This document shows positions 18,005 through 27,619 of a stretch of DNA of 64,000 nt, piece after piece. Source of the stretch: Novosphingobium kunmingense (GTDB lineage: Bacteria; Pseudomonadota; Alphaproteobacteria; Sphingomonadales; Sphingomonadaceae); the NCBI RefSeq assembly GCF_002813245.1, contig NZ_PHUF01000002.1, forward strand, positions 992,001 through 1,056,000. The letters are read 5' to 3'. The notes under the pieces were generated by a model, which saw only the letters and a program-made list of their open reading frames with translations, searched no databases and had not been told where the DNA came from. Position numbers and translations under genes: made by a program. The first letter of the stretch is position 1, and each line of letters opens with the position of its first letter.

Positions 18005-19822
18005 TTACTCCTCGCCCATCCTGAGCGCAGCAATAAACGCCTCCTGCGGGATCTGGACGTTGCCATACTCGCGCATCCGCGCCTTGCCCTTCTTCTGCTT
18101 TTCCAGCAGCTTTTTCTTGCGGGTGATGTCGCCGCCATAACACTTGGCGGTGACGTCCTTGCGCATGGCGCTGATGGTTTCGCGTGCCACGACCTTGCCG
18201 CCGATCGCGGCCTGGATCGGGATCTTGAACAGGTGGCGGGGGATCAGGTCCTTCAGCCGTTCGCACATGTGGCGGCCGCGTTCCTCGGCGGCCGAGCGGT
18301 GGACGATCATCGACAGCGCGTCGACCGGCTCGTTGTTGACCAGGATCGACATCTTGACCAGGTCGCCTTCGCGCAGGCCGATCTGTTCGTAATCGAAGCT
18401 GGCATAGCCGCGGCTGATGCTTTTCAGGCGGTCGTAGAAATCGAACACCACTTCGTTGAGCGGCAGTTCGTAGGTCACCTGGGCGCGGCCGCCGACGTAG
18501 GTGAGGTTGGTCTGGATGCCGCGGCGGTCCTGGCAGAGCTTGAGGATCGAGCCGAGGTATTCGTCCGGCGTGTAGATCACCGCCTTGATCCACGGTTCGT
18601 CGATCTGTTCGATCCGGCTGGGATCAGGGTAGTCGGCCGGGTTGTGGAGCAGGATCTCGCGCGCGTCGTCGGTCTTCGATTTCCTGAGTTCGATGCGGTA
18701 GACGACCGATGGCGCCGTGGTGATGAGATCGAGATCGTATTCGCGGGTCAGGCGTTCCTGGATGATTTCCAGGTGGAGCAGTCCGAGGAAGCCGCAGCGG
18801 AAGCCGAAGCCCAGCGCCGCGCTCGATTCCATTTCGAAACTGAACGAGGCGTCGTTGAGGCGCAGCTTGGCGATGGACTCGCGCAGCTTCTCGAAATCGG
18901 CGGCGTCGACCGGGAACAGCCCGCAGAACACCACCGGCTGGACTTCCTTGAAGCCGGGGAGCGCTTGGGTGGCGCCGGCCTTGACCGTGGTGATGGTGTC
19001 GCCGACCTTGGCCTGGGCGACTTCCTTGATCTGGGCGGTGATGAAGCCGATCTCGCCCGGGCCGAGTTCGGGCAGGTGTTCGATCTTGGGCGTCATGCAG
19101 CCGACGCGGTCGATCAGGTGTTCGGTGCCGCCGGCCATGAACTTGACCTGGAGGCCCTTCCTGATGACCCCGTCGATCACGCGCACGAGGATGACGACGC
19201 CGAGGTAAGGATCGTACCAGCTGTCGACCAGCATGGCTTTGAGCGGCGCATCGCGGTCGCCCTTCGGCGGCGGGATTTTCGTGACCACGGCCTCGAGCAC
19301 TTCGGCGATGCCGATGCCGGACTTGGCGCTGGTGAGGACGGCTTCGCTCGCGTCGAGGCCGATGATCTCCTCGATCTCGGCCTTGACCTTGTCGGGTTCG
19401 GCGGCGGGGAGGTCGATCTTGTTGATGACGGGGACGATCTCGTGGTCGTGCTCGATCGACTGGTAGACGTTGGCAAGGGTCTGCGCCTCGACCCCCTGCG
19501 CGGCGTCGACGACGAGCAGCGCGCCTTCGCAGGCGGCGAGGCTGCGCGAGACCTCGTAGGCGAAGTCGACGTGGCCGGGGGTGTCCATCAGGTTGAGCTC
19601 GTAGTCGAGCCCGTCCTTCGCGGTGTACTTGAGGCGCACGGTCTGCGCCTTGATGGTGATCCCGCGCTCCTTCTCGATGTCCATGTTATCAAGGACTTGC
19701 GCGCTCATCTCGCGCTCGGTCAGGCCGCCGGTGTACTGGATCAGGCGGTCGGCCAGGGTCGACTTGCCGTGGTCGATGTGCGCGATGATGCTGAAGTTGC
19801 GGATTCGGGACAGATCGGTCAT
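18005..19822 (-). CDS. lepA: Elongation factor 4 (LepA), translational GTPase
   Basis: A 605-residue LepA. The G domain has AHIDHGKST (G1), DTPGHVDF (G3) and NKIDLP (G4), followed by EF-G-like domains and the LepA-specific C-terminal domain ([34 protein letters not shown]). It back-translocates or remodels stalled ribosomes. Length matches the family. A long open frame on the opposite strand across it is an artefact of high-GC coding sequence. Confidence 0.97.
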   Translation of the reverse strand: MTDLSRIRNFSIIAHIDHGKSTLADRLIQYTGGLTEREMSAQVLDNMDIEKERGITIKAQTVRLKYTAKDGLDYELNLMDTPGHVDFAYEVSRSLAACEGALLVVDAAQGVEAQTLANVYQSIEHDHEIVPVINKIDLPAAEPDKVKAEIEEIIGLDASEAVLTSAKSGIGIAEVLEAVVTKIPPPKGDRDAPLKAMLVDSWYDPYLGVVILVRVIDGVIRKGLQVKFMAGGTEHLIDRVGCMTPKIEHLPELGPGEIGFITAQIKEVAQAKVGDTITTVKAGATQALPGFKEVQPVVFCGLFPVDAADFEKLRESIAKLRLNDASFSFEMESSAALGFGFRCGFLGLLHLEIIQERLTREYDLDLITTAPSVVYRIELRKSKTDDAREILLHNPADYPDPSRIEQIDEPWIKAVIYTPDEYLGSILKLCQDRRGIQTNLTYVGGRAQVTYELPLNEVVFDFYDRLKSISRGYASFDYEQIGLREGDLVKMSILVNNEPVDALSMIVHRSAAEERGRHMCERLKDLIPRHLFKIPIQAAIGGKVVARETISAMRKDVTAKCYGGDITRKKKLLEKQKKGKARMREYGNVQIPQEAFIAALRMGEE

Positions 19823-19867
19823 CCCGCCCCCCTAGCCGCAGTCCCGCGCTCTGTCAGCCCTGACGGA

Positions 19868-22108
19868 TCAGGCCAGCTTGGAAGGTTTGCTTTTGGGGTC
19901 GATCTGCCCGAACTTGGGAATGGTAATGCCCATCCCCGGCTGCTGCATCAGCTGCATCGGATATTGTCCCGGCGGCAGGGCAGCGAGGGGCATCCCCGCC
20001 TGAGCCAGCACATAGGGCGACACGCGGTGGCGGGTGCAAAGCCCTCCAGCTCCGTCGTCGACCATCTGCTGCTCGAACTCGAGGCCCTGCATCACGCCGG
20101 CGCTGCGGCGCACGACGGCAACTGCCAGCTGCCCTTCCCCGAAATCGACCACGAACTGGGTCCCGGCGGGAACGTCGACCAGTCCTTCGACCATGCAGCC
20201 ACTGCGCGACAGGTTGCGCATGGTCACCTCGTAGCGATGATCCTCGTGGATCAGGCCGACCTTGCGCAGCACGGTGCGCCGTTCGGGGCGGTATTTGCTC
20301 GGGCCATCGGGCTCGATCACCCATTCGCCGCTGATCATAGCTTCGCAGACATCTTCGAGCGAGACGGCCGTTGCGTAGATGAAGCCCTGGATCTGCTTGA
20401 CCCGCAAACGGCGCATTTCCTCAAGCTCGTCGTGGGCCTCGATGCCTTCGGCGGTGGTGTCCATGCCGAGGGCTTCGGCGAGGCTGACGATCGAGGCGAT
20501 GATCGCTCCGTTGCGATTTCCCTCTTCGGTCACGCCGCGGATGAAAGCCTTGTCGATCTTGATCTTGTCGAAGGGCGCATGCTGCAGATAGGAAAGCGAA
20601 GAATAGCCAGTACCGAAGTCGTCCAGGGCCAGACGCACCCCTAGCATCTTGAGCTGGGAGAACATCTCTTCGGTCGAGGCCTGATCGCCGAGAAAGATCG
20701 ACTCGGTGAGCTCGAGCTCTAGTCGCTCTGGCGGCAGTTCGGAATGCGCCAAAGCCTGTGCAACAAGGCTTGCAAAGCCCGGGTTGGCGAACTGTGCCGC
20801 GGAAACGTTGACTGCAACCCTGACATTGCCCGGCAGTAGGGCCGCGTCAATGCAGGATTGCTTGAGCACCCAGTCTCCCAAGGCACCGATCAGGTTGGCT
20901 TCTTCCGCGATCGGGATGAACACACCTGGCGGCACGTCGCCCAGTTCCGGGTGTTCCCAGCGGCTGAACGCCTCGAGCGTGACGACCTTGTTAGTCTTGG
21001 TGTCTACGATCGGCTGATAGGCCACGCGCATCTGGTCGTTGGCCAAGGCGTCCCGGAGGTCTTCCTCGATCTGCCGGCGCCGTTCGGCCTCATTGTGGAG
21101 ATCGCTCGAATAGAACCGGAACTGGCCGCGCCCGCCGCCCTTGGAGGCATAGAGCGCAAGGTCTGCCGATCGGATCAGTTCGTCGCTGCCAACCCCGTCA
21201 TAGGGGGCAATGGCAATGCCCACCGAAGCGCCGATCACGCAGCGGCTGCCATCGATCGAATAGGGCTGCGACAGCATGTTGATCACGGTCTTGGCGATCT
21301 CGCCCAGGCGGCCCCGGTCGTCGATGTCCGGCAGAATAATCTGGAACTCGTCCCCGCCCAGCCGACCGATCTCGCAGCCTTTTTCCTGGACCGAGCGCTG
21401 CAGCCGCTGCGCCACCTGCTTCAGCAATTCGTCACCCGCAGGGTGGCCGAGCGTATCGTTGACCTGCTTGAACCGGTCGAGGTCGAGCATCATTACCGCG
21501 CAGGATCGCTTGGCCGCACGGTAGGCGGTGAGCGTCGCTTCAAGGCGCTTGCCCATCCGGTGCCGGTTCGCGAGCCCCGTCAGCGAATCGTATTGCGCCA
21601 GACGAGATGCGTCGCGCTGGCTTTGCCGAGACGCGGTCACGTCGACGCCGTTGCCGTTGTAGCCCAGGAAGCGGCCTTCGCCGTCAAACTGCGGACGCCC
21701 GGCGATCGACCACCAGATTTCGGTCGAGCTGTTCTCGGCCCGTACCTGAAGGTCGTTGAAGGTCTTTCGCGCGCTGAAGATCAGCGGAAGGGTGCGCTCC
21801 GACCCGCTGTCTTCGGTGCGGTCGAGCACGAACAGCGACTGGACGGGCTGGCCGATCAATTCGGCGCGCGAGCGACCCATTTTCTGGGCGACAATGTCGG
21901 ATACGTACGTAATGCGACCCTGCTCGTTGCTTGACCAGAACCACCCGATTCCCGATTCCTCGTAGTCACGCAGAAGGACGATCGCCTGGTGCTGCTCAAG
22001 CTCGGTTAGCTGCTCGGAACCACGCGCAGATCCGCCTCTCCCTCCGAAAAGGTTCTTGAAGCGACCGAGTGTGTTTTCCGAAGGTCCCATTTGCTTGTTT
22101 TCGTTCAT
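19868..22108 (-). CDS. PAS-GGDEF-EAL-PilZ cyclic-di-GMP protein
   Basis: A 746-residue signalling protein without membrane segments. PAS ~45-165; GGDEF domain ~172-335 with an intact GGDEF motif at 251-255; EAL domain ~347-590; PilZ-like domain ~605-690 (RPERRTVLRK and NLSRSGCMVEG). The EAL signature reads E-A-F (379-381) instead of E-A-L, but the DDFGTGYSS loop (496-504) and ELTES are kept, so phosphodiesterase activity is plausible. No RxxD inhibitory site is seen five residues before GGDEF. It lies 88 bases downstream of a second protein of the same architecture, on the same strand; the two look like a tandem duplication. Confidence 0.9.
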   Translation of the reverse strand: MNENKQMGPSENTLGRFKNLFGGRGGSARGSEQLTELEQHQAIVLLRDYEESGIGWFWSSNEQGRITYVSDIVAQKMGRSRAELIGQPVQSLFVLDRTEDSGSERTLPLIFSARKTFNDLQVRAENSSTEIWWSIAGRPQFDGEGRFLGYNGNGVDVTASRQSQRDASRLAQYDSLTGLANRHRMGKRLEATLTAYRAAKRSCAVMMLDLDRFKQVNDTLGHPAGDELLKQVAQRLQRSVQEKGCEIGRLGGDEFQIILPDIDDRGRLGEIAKTVINMLSQPYSIDGSRCVIGASVGIAIAPYDGVGSDELIRSADLALYASKGGGRGQFRFYSSDLHNEAERRRQIEEDLRDALANDQMRVAYQPIVDTKTNKVVTLEAFSRWEHPELGDVPPGVFIPIAEEANLIGALGDWVLKQSCIDAALLPGNVRVAVNVSAAQFANPGFASLVAQALAHSELPPERLELELTESIFLGDQASTEEMFSQLKMLGVRLALDDFGTGYSSLSYLQHAPFDKIKIDKAFIRGVTEEGNRNGAIIASIVSLAEALGMDTTAEGIEAHDELEEMRRLRVKQIQGFIYATAVSLEDVCEAMISGEWVIEPDGPSKYRPERRTVLRKVGLIHEDHRYEVTMRNLSRSGCMVEGLVDVPAGTQFVVDFGEGQLAVAVVRRSAGVMQGLEFEQQMVDDGAGGLCTRHRVSPYVLAQAGMPLAALPPGQYPMQLMQQPGMGITIPKFGQIDPKSKPSKLA

Positions 22109-22196
22109 CCGGTTCTGCTGGTCGGCGACTGTTCAAGTGCTAACCAGACATGGTTTCGAAATGCCTAATGTAGTCGCAATGGCGTTCTGCCCGTCG

Positions 22197-24911
22197 TCAT
22201 CCCGACGCCTTCCGCAAAATCCTCTCGCCAACAACTGGTTGTGGCCGCGAAAGTACCGCGATTCGTCCGCTGGCATCGACCTCGAGCGGCGTCGAAAATT
22301 CGACCCCCATCCGGTCTTCCTGGCACCAGCGGGCCGTTGCCGTCACCGCCATTCCTTCGGCGAGGAATATCTTGAAAATGGTGCCGGGGGGCACGTTCCA
22401 TAGGCCCTCCACCATCGCACCTGTGGCAGAAAGGTTGCGTATAGTGCCGTGATAGGTCTGACCGCCATGCTCGAGCATGATCCTGCGTAGCATGGCGTGG
22501 CGCACTGCCCGCGCCGCCCGCGGACCGCGCGCTATGGCAGTGATTCCTTCACCGAGCTTCTTGGTCGCCTGAGCCAGGCTCAGCGGCTGCTCGTAGATGA
22601 ACCCTTGGATGTGACTGCAACCCTGCATCCGGACAAAGTCGAGCTCGTCCAGCGTTTCGACACCTTCCGCGGTCGTTTCCATGCCTAGCGCCTCGGCCAG
22701 ACTGACGATCGAAGCGATAATCGCGCCATTGCGGCTGCCGGCGATCGTTGCGCCGCGCACGAAACTCTGGTCGATCTTGATCTTGTCGAAGGGAGCTTTC
22801 TTCAAATAGCCGAGGGAAGAATAGCCGGTCCCAAAATCATCCAGAGCGAGACGGACACCCACCCGTTTGAGCGCGGCGAACATCGCATCGGTGCCGGCAT
22901 CGTCGTTGAGGAACACGCTTTCGGTGATTTCGAGTTCAACCCGCGAAGGTTCGATTTGCGCAGCCGCCAGCGCACTGGTTATGATCGCGGGTAGATTGGG
23001 GTTGGCAAACTGCAAGGCCGACACATTGACAGCAACGCGTATGCCTTCGGGCCAGGCCGAAAGATCGTGACAGGCCGTCCGCAACACCCATTCTCCGATC
23101 TGGGTGATCAGGCCGGAATCTTCGGCGATCGGGATGAATTTGCCTGGCGACAGCGGCCCGCGCTCAGGATGGTTCCAGCGCAGAAGCGCTTCGAAACCGG
23201 TGATCCGTTCGGTAGATGTGTGGACGATCGGTTGATAATACAGTTCCAGACCCCCGTGGATCAGGGCATCGCGCAGATCCTGCTCGAGCTGGCGCCGTTC
23301 CTCGGCGTCGCTGTGAAGGTCGGCGGCGTAGAAGTGATGGCGGCCGCGTCCGCCATCCTTTGCGGCATGTAGCGCAAGATCGGCATTGCGGATGACGGCC
23401 TCGGTGGTTACGCCGTCGGCGGGCGCCAGCGCGATGCCTAGCGACGCGCCGATAACCACCCTGTGCCCGTCTATCGAATAGGGTTCGGACAACGAATGAA
23501 TGATGCCGCGTGCAAGGCGAGCCAGATCGTCCTTGTCGTGATGCCCGGCAAGAATGACTTCGAATTCGTCTCCCCCAGTACGCCCGACTTGGCCATTCCT
23601 GCCGACGGCGCGCATCAGACGCGCAGCAACCTGCGTCAGCAATAGATCGCCGGACGGATGCCCAATAGTGTCGTTGACGTGCTTGAAACGGTCGAGATCA
23701 ATCAGGAATACTGCGCAGGCACGAAGGTCGACATGGGGCGCGCTCAGAATCCTTTCGAGAAGCTGCGACATCTGCAGCCTGTTTGCTAGACCGGTCAGTG
23801 TATCGATGCGGGCCAGCCGTGCGTCATGCGATCCCGCACTGCGTTCCGTCAGCTCAAAACCCGAACCGCGGAAACCCGCAAAATTGCCGAAATCATCGTA
23901 GATTGGCCGCCCATTGACTGACCAGACACGGTCTTCACCCGGGGTCGCAGCGCGCATGGCCTCATCGGCGAATGCAGACCGGGTGGTCAGGTGGCCGAGG
24001 AGCGTGCGATCGCTTCCTAGACCTTGCGCGCCCGCATCGAACAACTCGCTGAAGCGACAGCCGAGCAAAGTTTCGGGACTACGACCAAGTGCGTCGCCCA
24101 CCGAGTGGGACACATAAGTGATCGCGCCGCGCCTGTCGGTTTCCCAAAACCAGACCTGCCCGGTCTGCTCGTAATCGCGTAGAATTTCCTCAGCGCGCGT
24201 CTGCTCGCGCCTGCGTTTCCGGGCGAGGTGTGAGCGTTCTCGCTGCTGCCTTTCGGAGCGCCGTACTGCGATCAGGCCAATCGCTCCGCCAATGAGCAGG
24301 ACTACGACGCCACCTGCCGATGGCGCGGCAACCTGCGCTCCACCCCACAGGCCGACCAAGGCCAACACTGCCGAACGCATCCGCCGGTTGAAGATGATGC
24401 ACACGACAAACGAAACCAGGGCAAGCAAGCTGGTGACGTCCTTGACCCCCGACGGCTGAAACCACGTTGTCATGACGAGGCCCGCTCCCGTCAGCAGCAT
24501 GGGCAAGCCGATCGACCCTGCGGCAAGCGCGAAACGCAGGCCGGGTCTATCGATCAGCCTCTGCTCCAGGGTGATGACGCGCGGCGTTGCCGCAGCGATC
24601 GTGGCGGCGAGAAGCATCGGCAGGAGGGATGCCGGGGGTCGTAGCACAAACCCCAGCAACCCGTCCCATACGACGCAAAAAAGGATGACGCCCGCCATGT
24701 GCTGCCAGTGCGAATCCATGTAGGCCCGGCGGCTGACCGGAAGGGTAGCTGCACACTGGCTTGTGGCGTCCGCCGAAGGCCGACCCTGAGGTGCGGAGAG
24801 CGCGTCGGTGATCGCAGCGGCATCGGACGACACGTCTGCCACGCAGTCGTTCTCGCGCGCAACCGGGGCGCGTTCGGCAGGTCCGTCCTGTCTGGCGGAT
24901 ATGGCCGACAT
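22197..24911 (-). CDS. Membrane PAS-GGDEF-EAL-PilZ cyclic-di-GMP protein
   Basis: A 904-residue paralogue of the downstream protein. Hydrophobic segments between ~72 and 217 anchor it in the inner membrane; PAS ~245-355; GGDEF motif intact at ~446-450; EAL intact (FEALLRW, ~573) with ELTES-like EITES and DDFGTGYSS; C-terminal PilZ-like domain (RHAMLRRIMLEHGG, NLSATGAMVEG). It is probably a bifunctional synthase/phosphodiesterase with its own cyclic-di-GMP receptor. The start at 24911 lacks a clear ribosome site; the ATG at codon 65 (MDSHWQH), just before the first membrane segment, is a reasonable alternative. Confidence 0.88.
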   Translation of the reverse strand: MSAISARQDGPAERAPVARENDCVADVSSDAAAITDALSAPQGRPSADATSQCAATLPVSRRAYMDSHWQHMAGVILFCVVWDGLLGFVLRPPASLLPMLLAATIAAATPRVITLEQRLIDRPGLRFALAAGSIGLPMLLTGAGLVMTTWFQPSGVKDVTSLLALVSFVVCIIFNRRMRSAVLALVGLWGGAQVAAPSAGGVVVLLIGGAIGLIAVRRSERQQRERSHLARKRRREQTRAEEILRDYEQTGQVWFWETDRRGAITYVSHSVGDALGRSPETLLGCRFSELFDAGAQGLGSDRTLLGHLTTRSAFADEAMRAATPGEDRVWSVNGRPIYDDFGNFAGFRGSGFELTERSAGSHDARLARIDTLTGLANRLQMSQLLERILSAPHVDLRACAVFLIDLDRFKHVNDTIGHPSGDLLLTQVAARLMRAVGRNGQVGRTGGDEFEVILAGHHDKDDLARLARGIIHSLSEPYSIDGHRVVIGASLGIALAPADGVTTEAVIRNADLALHAAKDGGRGRHHFYAADLHSDAEERRQLEQDLRDALIHGGLELYYQPIVHTSTERITGFEALLRWNHPERGPLSPGKFIPIAEDSGLITQIGEWVLRTACHDLSAWPEGIRVAVNVSALQFANPNLPAIITSALAAAQIEPSRVELEITESVFLNDDAGTDAMFAALKRVGVRLALDDFGTGYSSLGYLKKAPFDKIKIDQSFVRGATIAGSRNGAIIASIVSLAEALGMETTAEGVETLDELDFVRMQGCSHIQGFIYEQPLSLAQATKKLGEGITAIARGPRAARAVRHAMLRRIMLEHGGQTYHGTIRNLSATGAMVEGLWNVPPGTIFKIFLAEGMAVTATARWCQEDRMGVEFSTPLEVDASGRIAVLSRPQPVVGERILRKASG

Positions 24912-25055
24912 GGCTGCGAATATGGCCTGGTAGCACTTGCAAAAAGGTTAAATTTACCATCGCATCGCGCAGAATCGTCCGCTTTGGGGCGCGCGCATGG
25001 GCCTTCTTGAAAAGGCGCCAGGGCACGTGCATGGTATGTGCAACGATAACAAAAC

Positions 25056-26765
25056 ATGGGCAGACGGATGGCCAAGGATCGATCCCCCTGGGACAACGAC
25101 GCCGCGCAATCGACGACAGCGCTCGGGCCACTGGTTGGGCTCGCGCGCGAGGACTTCGTCGGCGCGGTGGCCCTGCTTCTGCGCGAAACCGCGTCCGATC
25201 CGGCACGCACGTTGCGGCACATGCAGAGCTTCAACGAGGACGTGGTCAAGATAGTCTCGGGCAAGTCGGACCTCGCGCCCGATCCCAAGGACAAGCGCTT
25301 CATGGACCCGGCCTGGCGTTACAACCCGTTCTTCCGGGCAGGCGCACAGTATTACCTTGCGATCCAGAAAGGGATGAAAGGCTGGCTCGAAGACCTGGAA
25401 CTCGACGAACTGGAGCGCGACCGCGCCAATTTCATCTCGACCATCATCATTGACAGCCTGTCGCCGACCAACACGCTGGCCGGTAATCCCACGGCGCAGA
25501 AGCGCGTGATCGACAGCGGCGGGCTGTCGCTGATCAAGGGGCTGAAAAATGCCTACAATGATATCGTCCACAACCAGGGCATGGTCAGCCAGGTGGACAA
25601 GTCGCCGTTCCGGCTGGGCGAGAACGTGGCCACATCGAAGGGGAGCGTTGTTTACCGCGACGCAATGTTCGAACTGATCCACTACGCGCCGACCACGGAC
25701 GAGGTTTACGAGATACCGCAGCTGACCATTCCGCCGCAGATCAACAAGATGTACATCAACGACCTCAGCCCCGAAAAGTCGGTGGTGAAATGGCAGGTCG
25801 ATAACGGCATCCAGTGCTTCGTCATTTCGTGGAAGAACCCCACCAAGGATGAGGGCATCTGGGGCATGGACGATTACATCGCCTCGTGCCTCAAGGCGGT
25901 CGACATAGTCTGCGAAATTACCGGCGCGCCAAAGGTCAACATCTCGTCGGCCTGTTCGGGCGGTCAGACGGGCGCGATCCTGGCCAGCAAGATGGCGGCG
26001 GCGGACGACAAGAGGCTGGGCGCCCTCACCTACATGGTGACGGTGCTGCACCCCAAGCAGAACGATATCGAAGCCGGGTCGCTGATGACCGAGAACGGGC
26101 TTGAACTGGCAAAGAAGCGCGCGGCCAAGGCCGGGGTGATCAAAGGCAACGATCTGGCGCGCGGCTTCGCGTGGCTACGCCCGAACGACCTGATCTGGAA
26201 CTACGTAATCAACAACTACCTGATGGGCGACGATCCCCCGGCATTCGACGTGCTGTTCTGGAATGCCGATGCCACCAATCTGTCGGCAACGCTGATGGGC
26301 GATTTCCTGCACCTGTTCGAAACGCTGGCCTTCACCAAGCGCGGCGAAGTCACCATGGCCGGCCACCCGATAGACCTATCGAAAGTTCAGAGCGACCTGT
26401 TCATCCTTGGCGGCACCACCGACCACATCACCCCGTGGAAGGCCTGCTATCGCTCGACCCAGTTGTTCGGATCGAAGGACGTGACCTTCGTGCTCAGCCA
26501 GTCGGGACATATGCAGGCGATCCTTAACCCGCCCGGCAATCCCAAGGCGAAGTACTACGTGTCGAAAAGAGCGGGCAAGCCGCCGGCCGATGTTGACGAC
26601 TGGCTCAAAGGAGCGGAGGAAGTCGCCGGGAGCTGGTGGCCGTTCTGGATGGACTGGGTGCAGAAGCGAGCGGGGAACAAGGTGCCGGCACCGAAATCCC
26701 TTGGCAGCAAAAAGCACCCTCCGATGGATGCGGCGCCTGGGCTCTACGTCCTCGAGCCGTGCTGA
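25056..26765 (+). CDS. phaC: Polyhydroxyalkanoate synthase (PhaC, class I-like)
   Basis: A 569-residue PHA synthase that polymerises (R)-3-hydroxyacyl-CoA on the surface of storage granules. Class I landmarks: RFMDPAW, NPFFRAGAQYYL, FAWLRPNDLIWNYVINNYL, FDVLFWNADATNL, and GSWWPFWMDW near the C-terminus. Catalytic Cys is ~300 in SACSGG, Asp ~456 in TTDHITPW, His ~485 in SGHMQAI. The nucleophile box is unusual: the family form is G-x-C-x-G-G and the first Gly is Ser here. ATG 25068 (MAKDRSPW) is an alternative start. It heads a same-strand run with a PHA depolymerase directly after it. Confidence 0.92.
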   Translation: MGRRMAKDRSPWDNDAAQSTTALGPLVGLAREDFVGAVALLLRETASDPARTLRHMQSFNEDVVKIVSGKSDLAPDPKDKRFMDPAWRYNPFFRAGAQYYLAIQKGMKGWLEDLELDELERDRANFISTIIIDSLSPTNTLAGNPTAQKRVIDSGGLSLIKGLKNAYNDIVHNQGMVSQVDKSPFRLGENVATSKGSVVYRDAMFELIHYAPTTDEVYEIPQLTIPPQINKMYINDLSPEKSVVKWQVDNGIQCFVISWKNPTKDEGIWGMDDYIASCLKAVDIVCEITGAPKVNISSACSGGQTGAILASKMAAADDKRLGALTYMVTVLHPKQNDIEAGSLMTENGLELAKKRAAKAGVIKGNDLARGFAWLRPNDLIWNYVINNYLMGDDPPAFDVLFWNADATNLSATLMGDFLHLFETLAFTKRGEVTMAGHPIDLSKVQSDLFILGGTTDHITPWKACYRSTQLFGSKDVTFVLSQSGHMQAILNPPGNPKAKYYVSKRAGKPPADVDDWLKGAEEVAGSWWPFWMDWVQKRAGNKVPAPKSLGSKKHPPMDAAPGLYVLEPC

Positions 26766-26781
26766 AAGGCCGCACTACAAA

Positions 26782-27615
26782 GTGACAATCGAAATTACCG
26801 CAACGTTCTCGATGGAAAAGGTCGGAGGAAGAACCCTGCGTGTCGCGCGCTGGCGCTGGGACATGCCGGGCGACCATCCGCCGATCCTGTTCTTCAACGG
26901 CATCGGCGCCAATATCGAGGCCGTCGCCCCACTGGCCGAGGCCCTGACCGATCGCCCCTTTATCATGTTCGACATGCCGGGCGTGGGCGGCTCGCCCGAG
27001 CCGCTGGTGCCCTACAACACCTTCACGATGAGTTGGACCGCAAGGGAGCTGCTCAAGCGTTTCGGCGCGGACACGGTCGATGTGATGGGCGTATCGTGGG
27101 GCGGTGCCATGGCGCAGCACTTCACTTTGCAATATCCCGGCACGGTGCGCCGTCTGATCCTGGCGGCGACGAGCGCGGGCATGGTCATGGTGCCGGGCAA
27201 GCCATCGGCGCTGAGCAAGATGGCCAATCCGCGGCGCTATGTCGATGCGTCCTTCATGGAGAAGCACTTCCGCACGCTCTATGGCGGACTTACCGGAGGC
27301 AAGAGCGAGCATATCAACCGCCTGACCCCACCCACGCCGCGCGGATACGTCTACCAGTTGCTGTGCATGCTGGGCTGGACCAGCGTGCCGATGCTACCGT
27401 TCCTCAAGAAGGAAGTACTGATCATGATGGGCGACGAAGACCAGATCGTGCCGCTCGCCAATGGCCGGATCCTAGAAGCGCTGATCCCGAACAGCCGGCT
27501 CGAGATTTTCGAGCAGGGCGGACACCTGTTCATGCTTACCCACCGCGAACAGACTCTTTCGTCAATTCGCGGCTTCCTCGACGCACCCGACAGGGACCAG
27601 AAGAAAGCAGCCTGA
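26782..27615 (+). CDS. phaZ: Intracellular poly(3-hydroxyalkanoate) depolymerase (PhaZ type)
   Basis: An alpha/beta hydrolase closely resembling Pseudomonas PhaZ: LFFNGIGANIE, FDMPGVGGS, nucleophile elbow GVSWGGAMAQ, AATSAGMVMVPGKP, MANPRRYV, GWTSVPML, catalytic Asp region GDEDQIVPL and His in GGHLFML. It hydrolyses stored PHA, in the characterised family members mostly medium-chain-length polymer. The gene begins 16 bases after phaC; GTG 26782 is my best start (277 residues), with ATG 26728 inside phaC and ATG 26812 as alternatives. Adjacent synthase and depolymerase is the usual PHA cycle arrangement. Confidence 0.88.
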   Translation: MTIEITATFSMEKVGGRTLRVARWRWDMPGDHPPILFFNGIGANIEAVAPLAEALTDRPFIMFDMPGVGGSPEPLVPYNTFTMSWTARELLKRFGADTVDVMGVSWGGAMAQHFTLQYPGTVRRLILAATSAGMVMVPGKPSALSKMANPRRYVDASFMEKHFRTLYGGLTGGKSEHINRLTPPTPRGYVYQLLCMLGWTSVPMLPFLKKEVLIMMGDEDQIVPLANGRILEALIPNSRLEIFEQGGHLFMLTHREQTLSSIRGFLDAPDRDQKKAA

Positions 27616-27619
27616 CCCC

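Noticed and set aside
17966..20644. 892-codon open frame antisense to lepA and the following GGDEF gene
   Set aside because: It mirrors two clear conserved genes; composition is that of the reverse complement of high-GC coding DNA and it has no recognisable domain.
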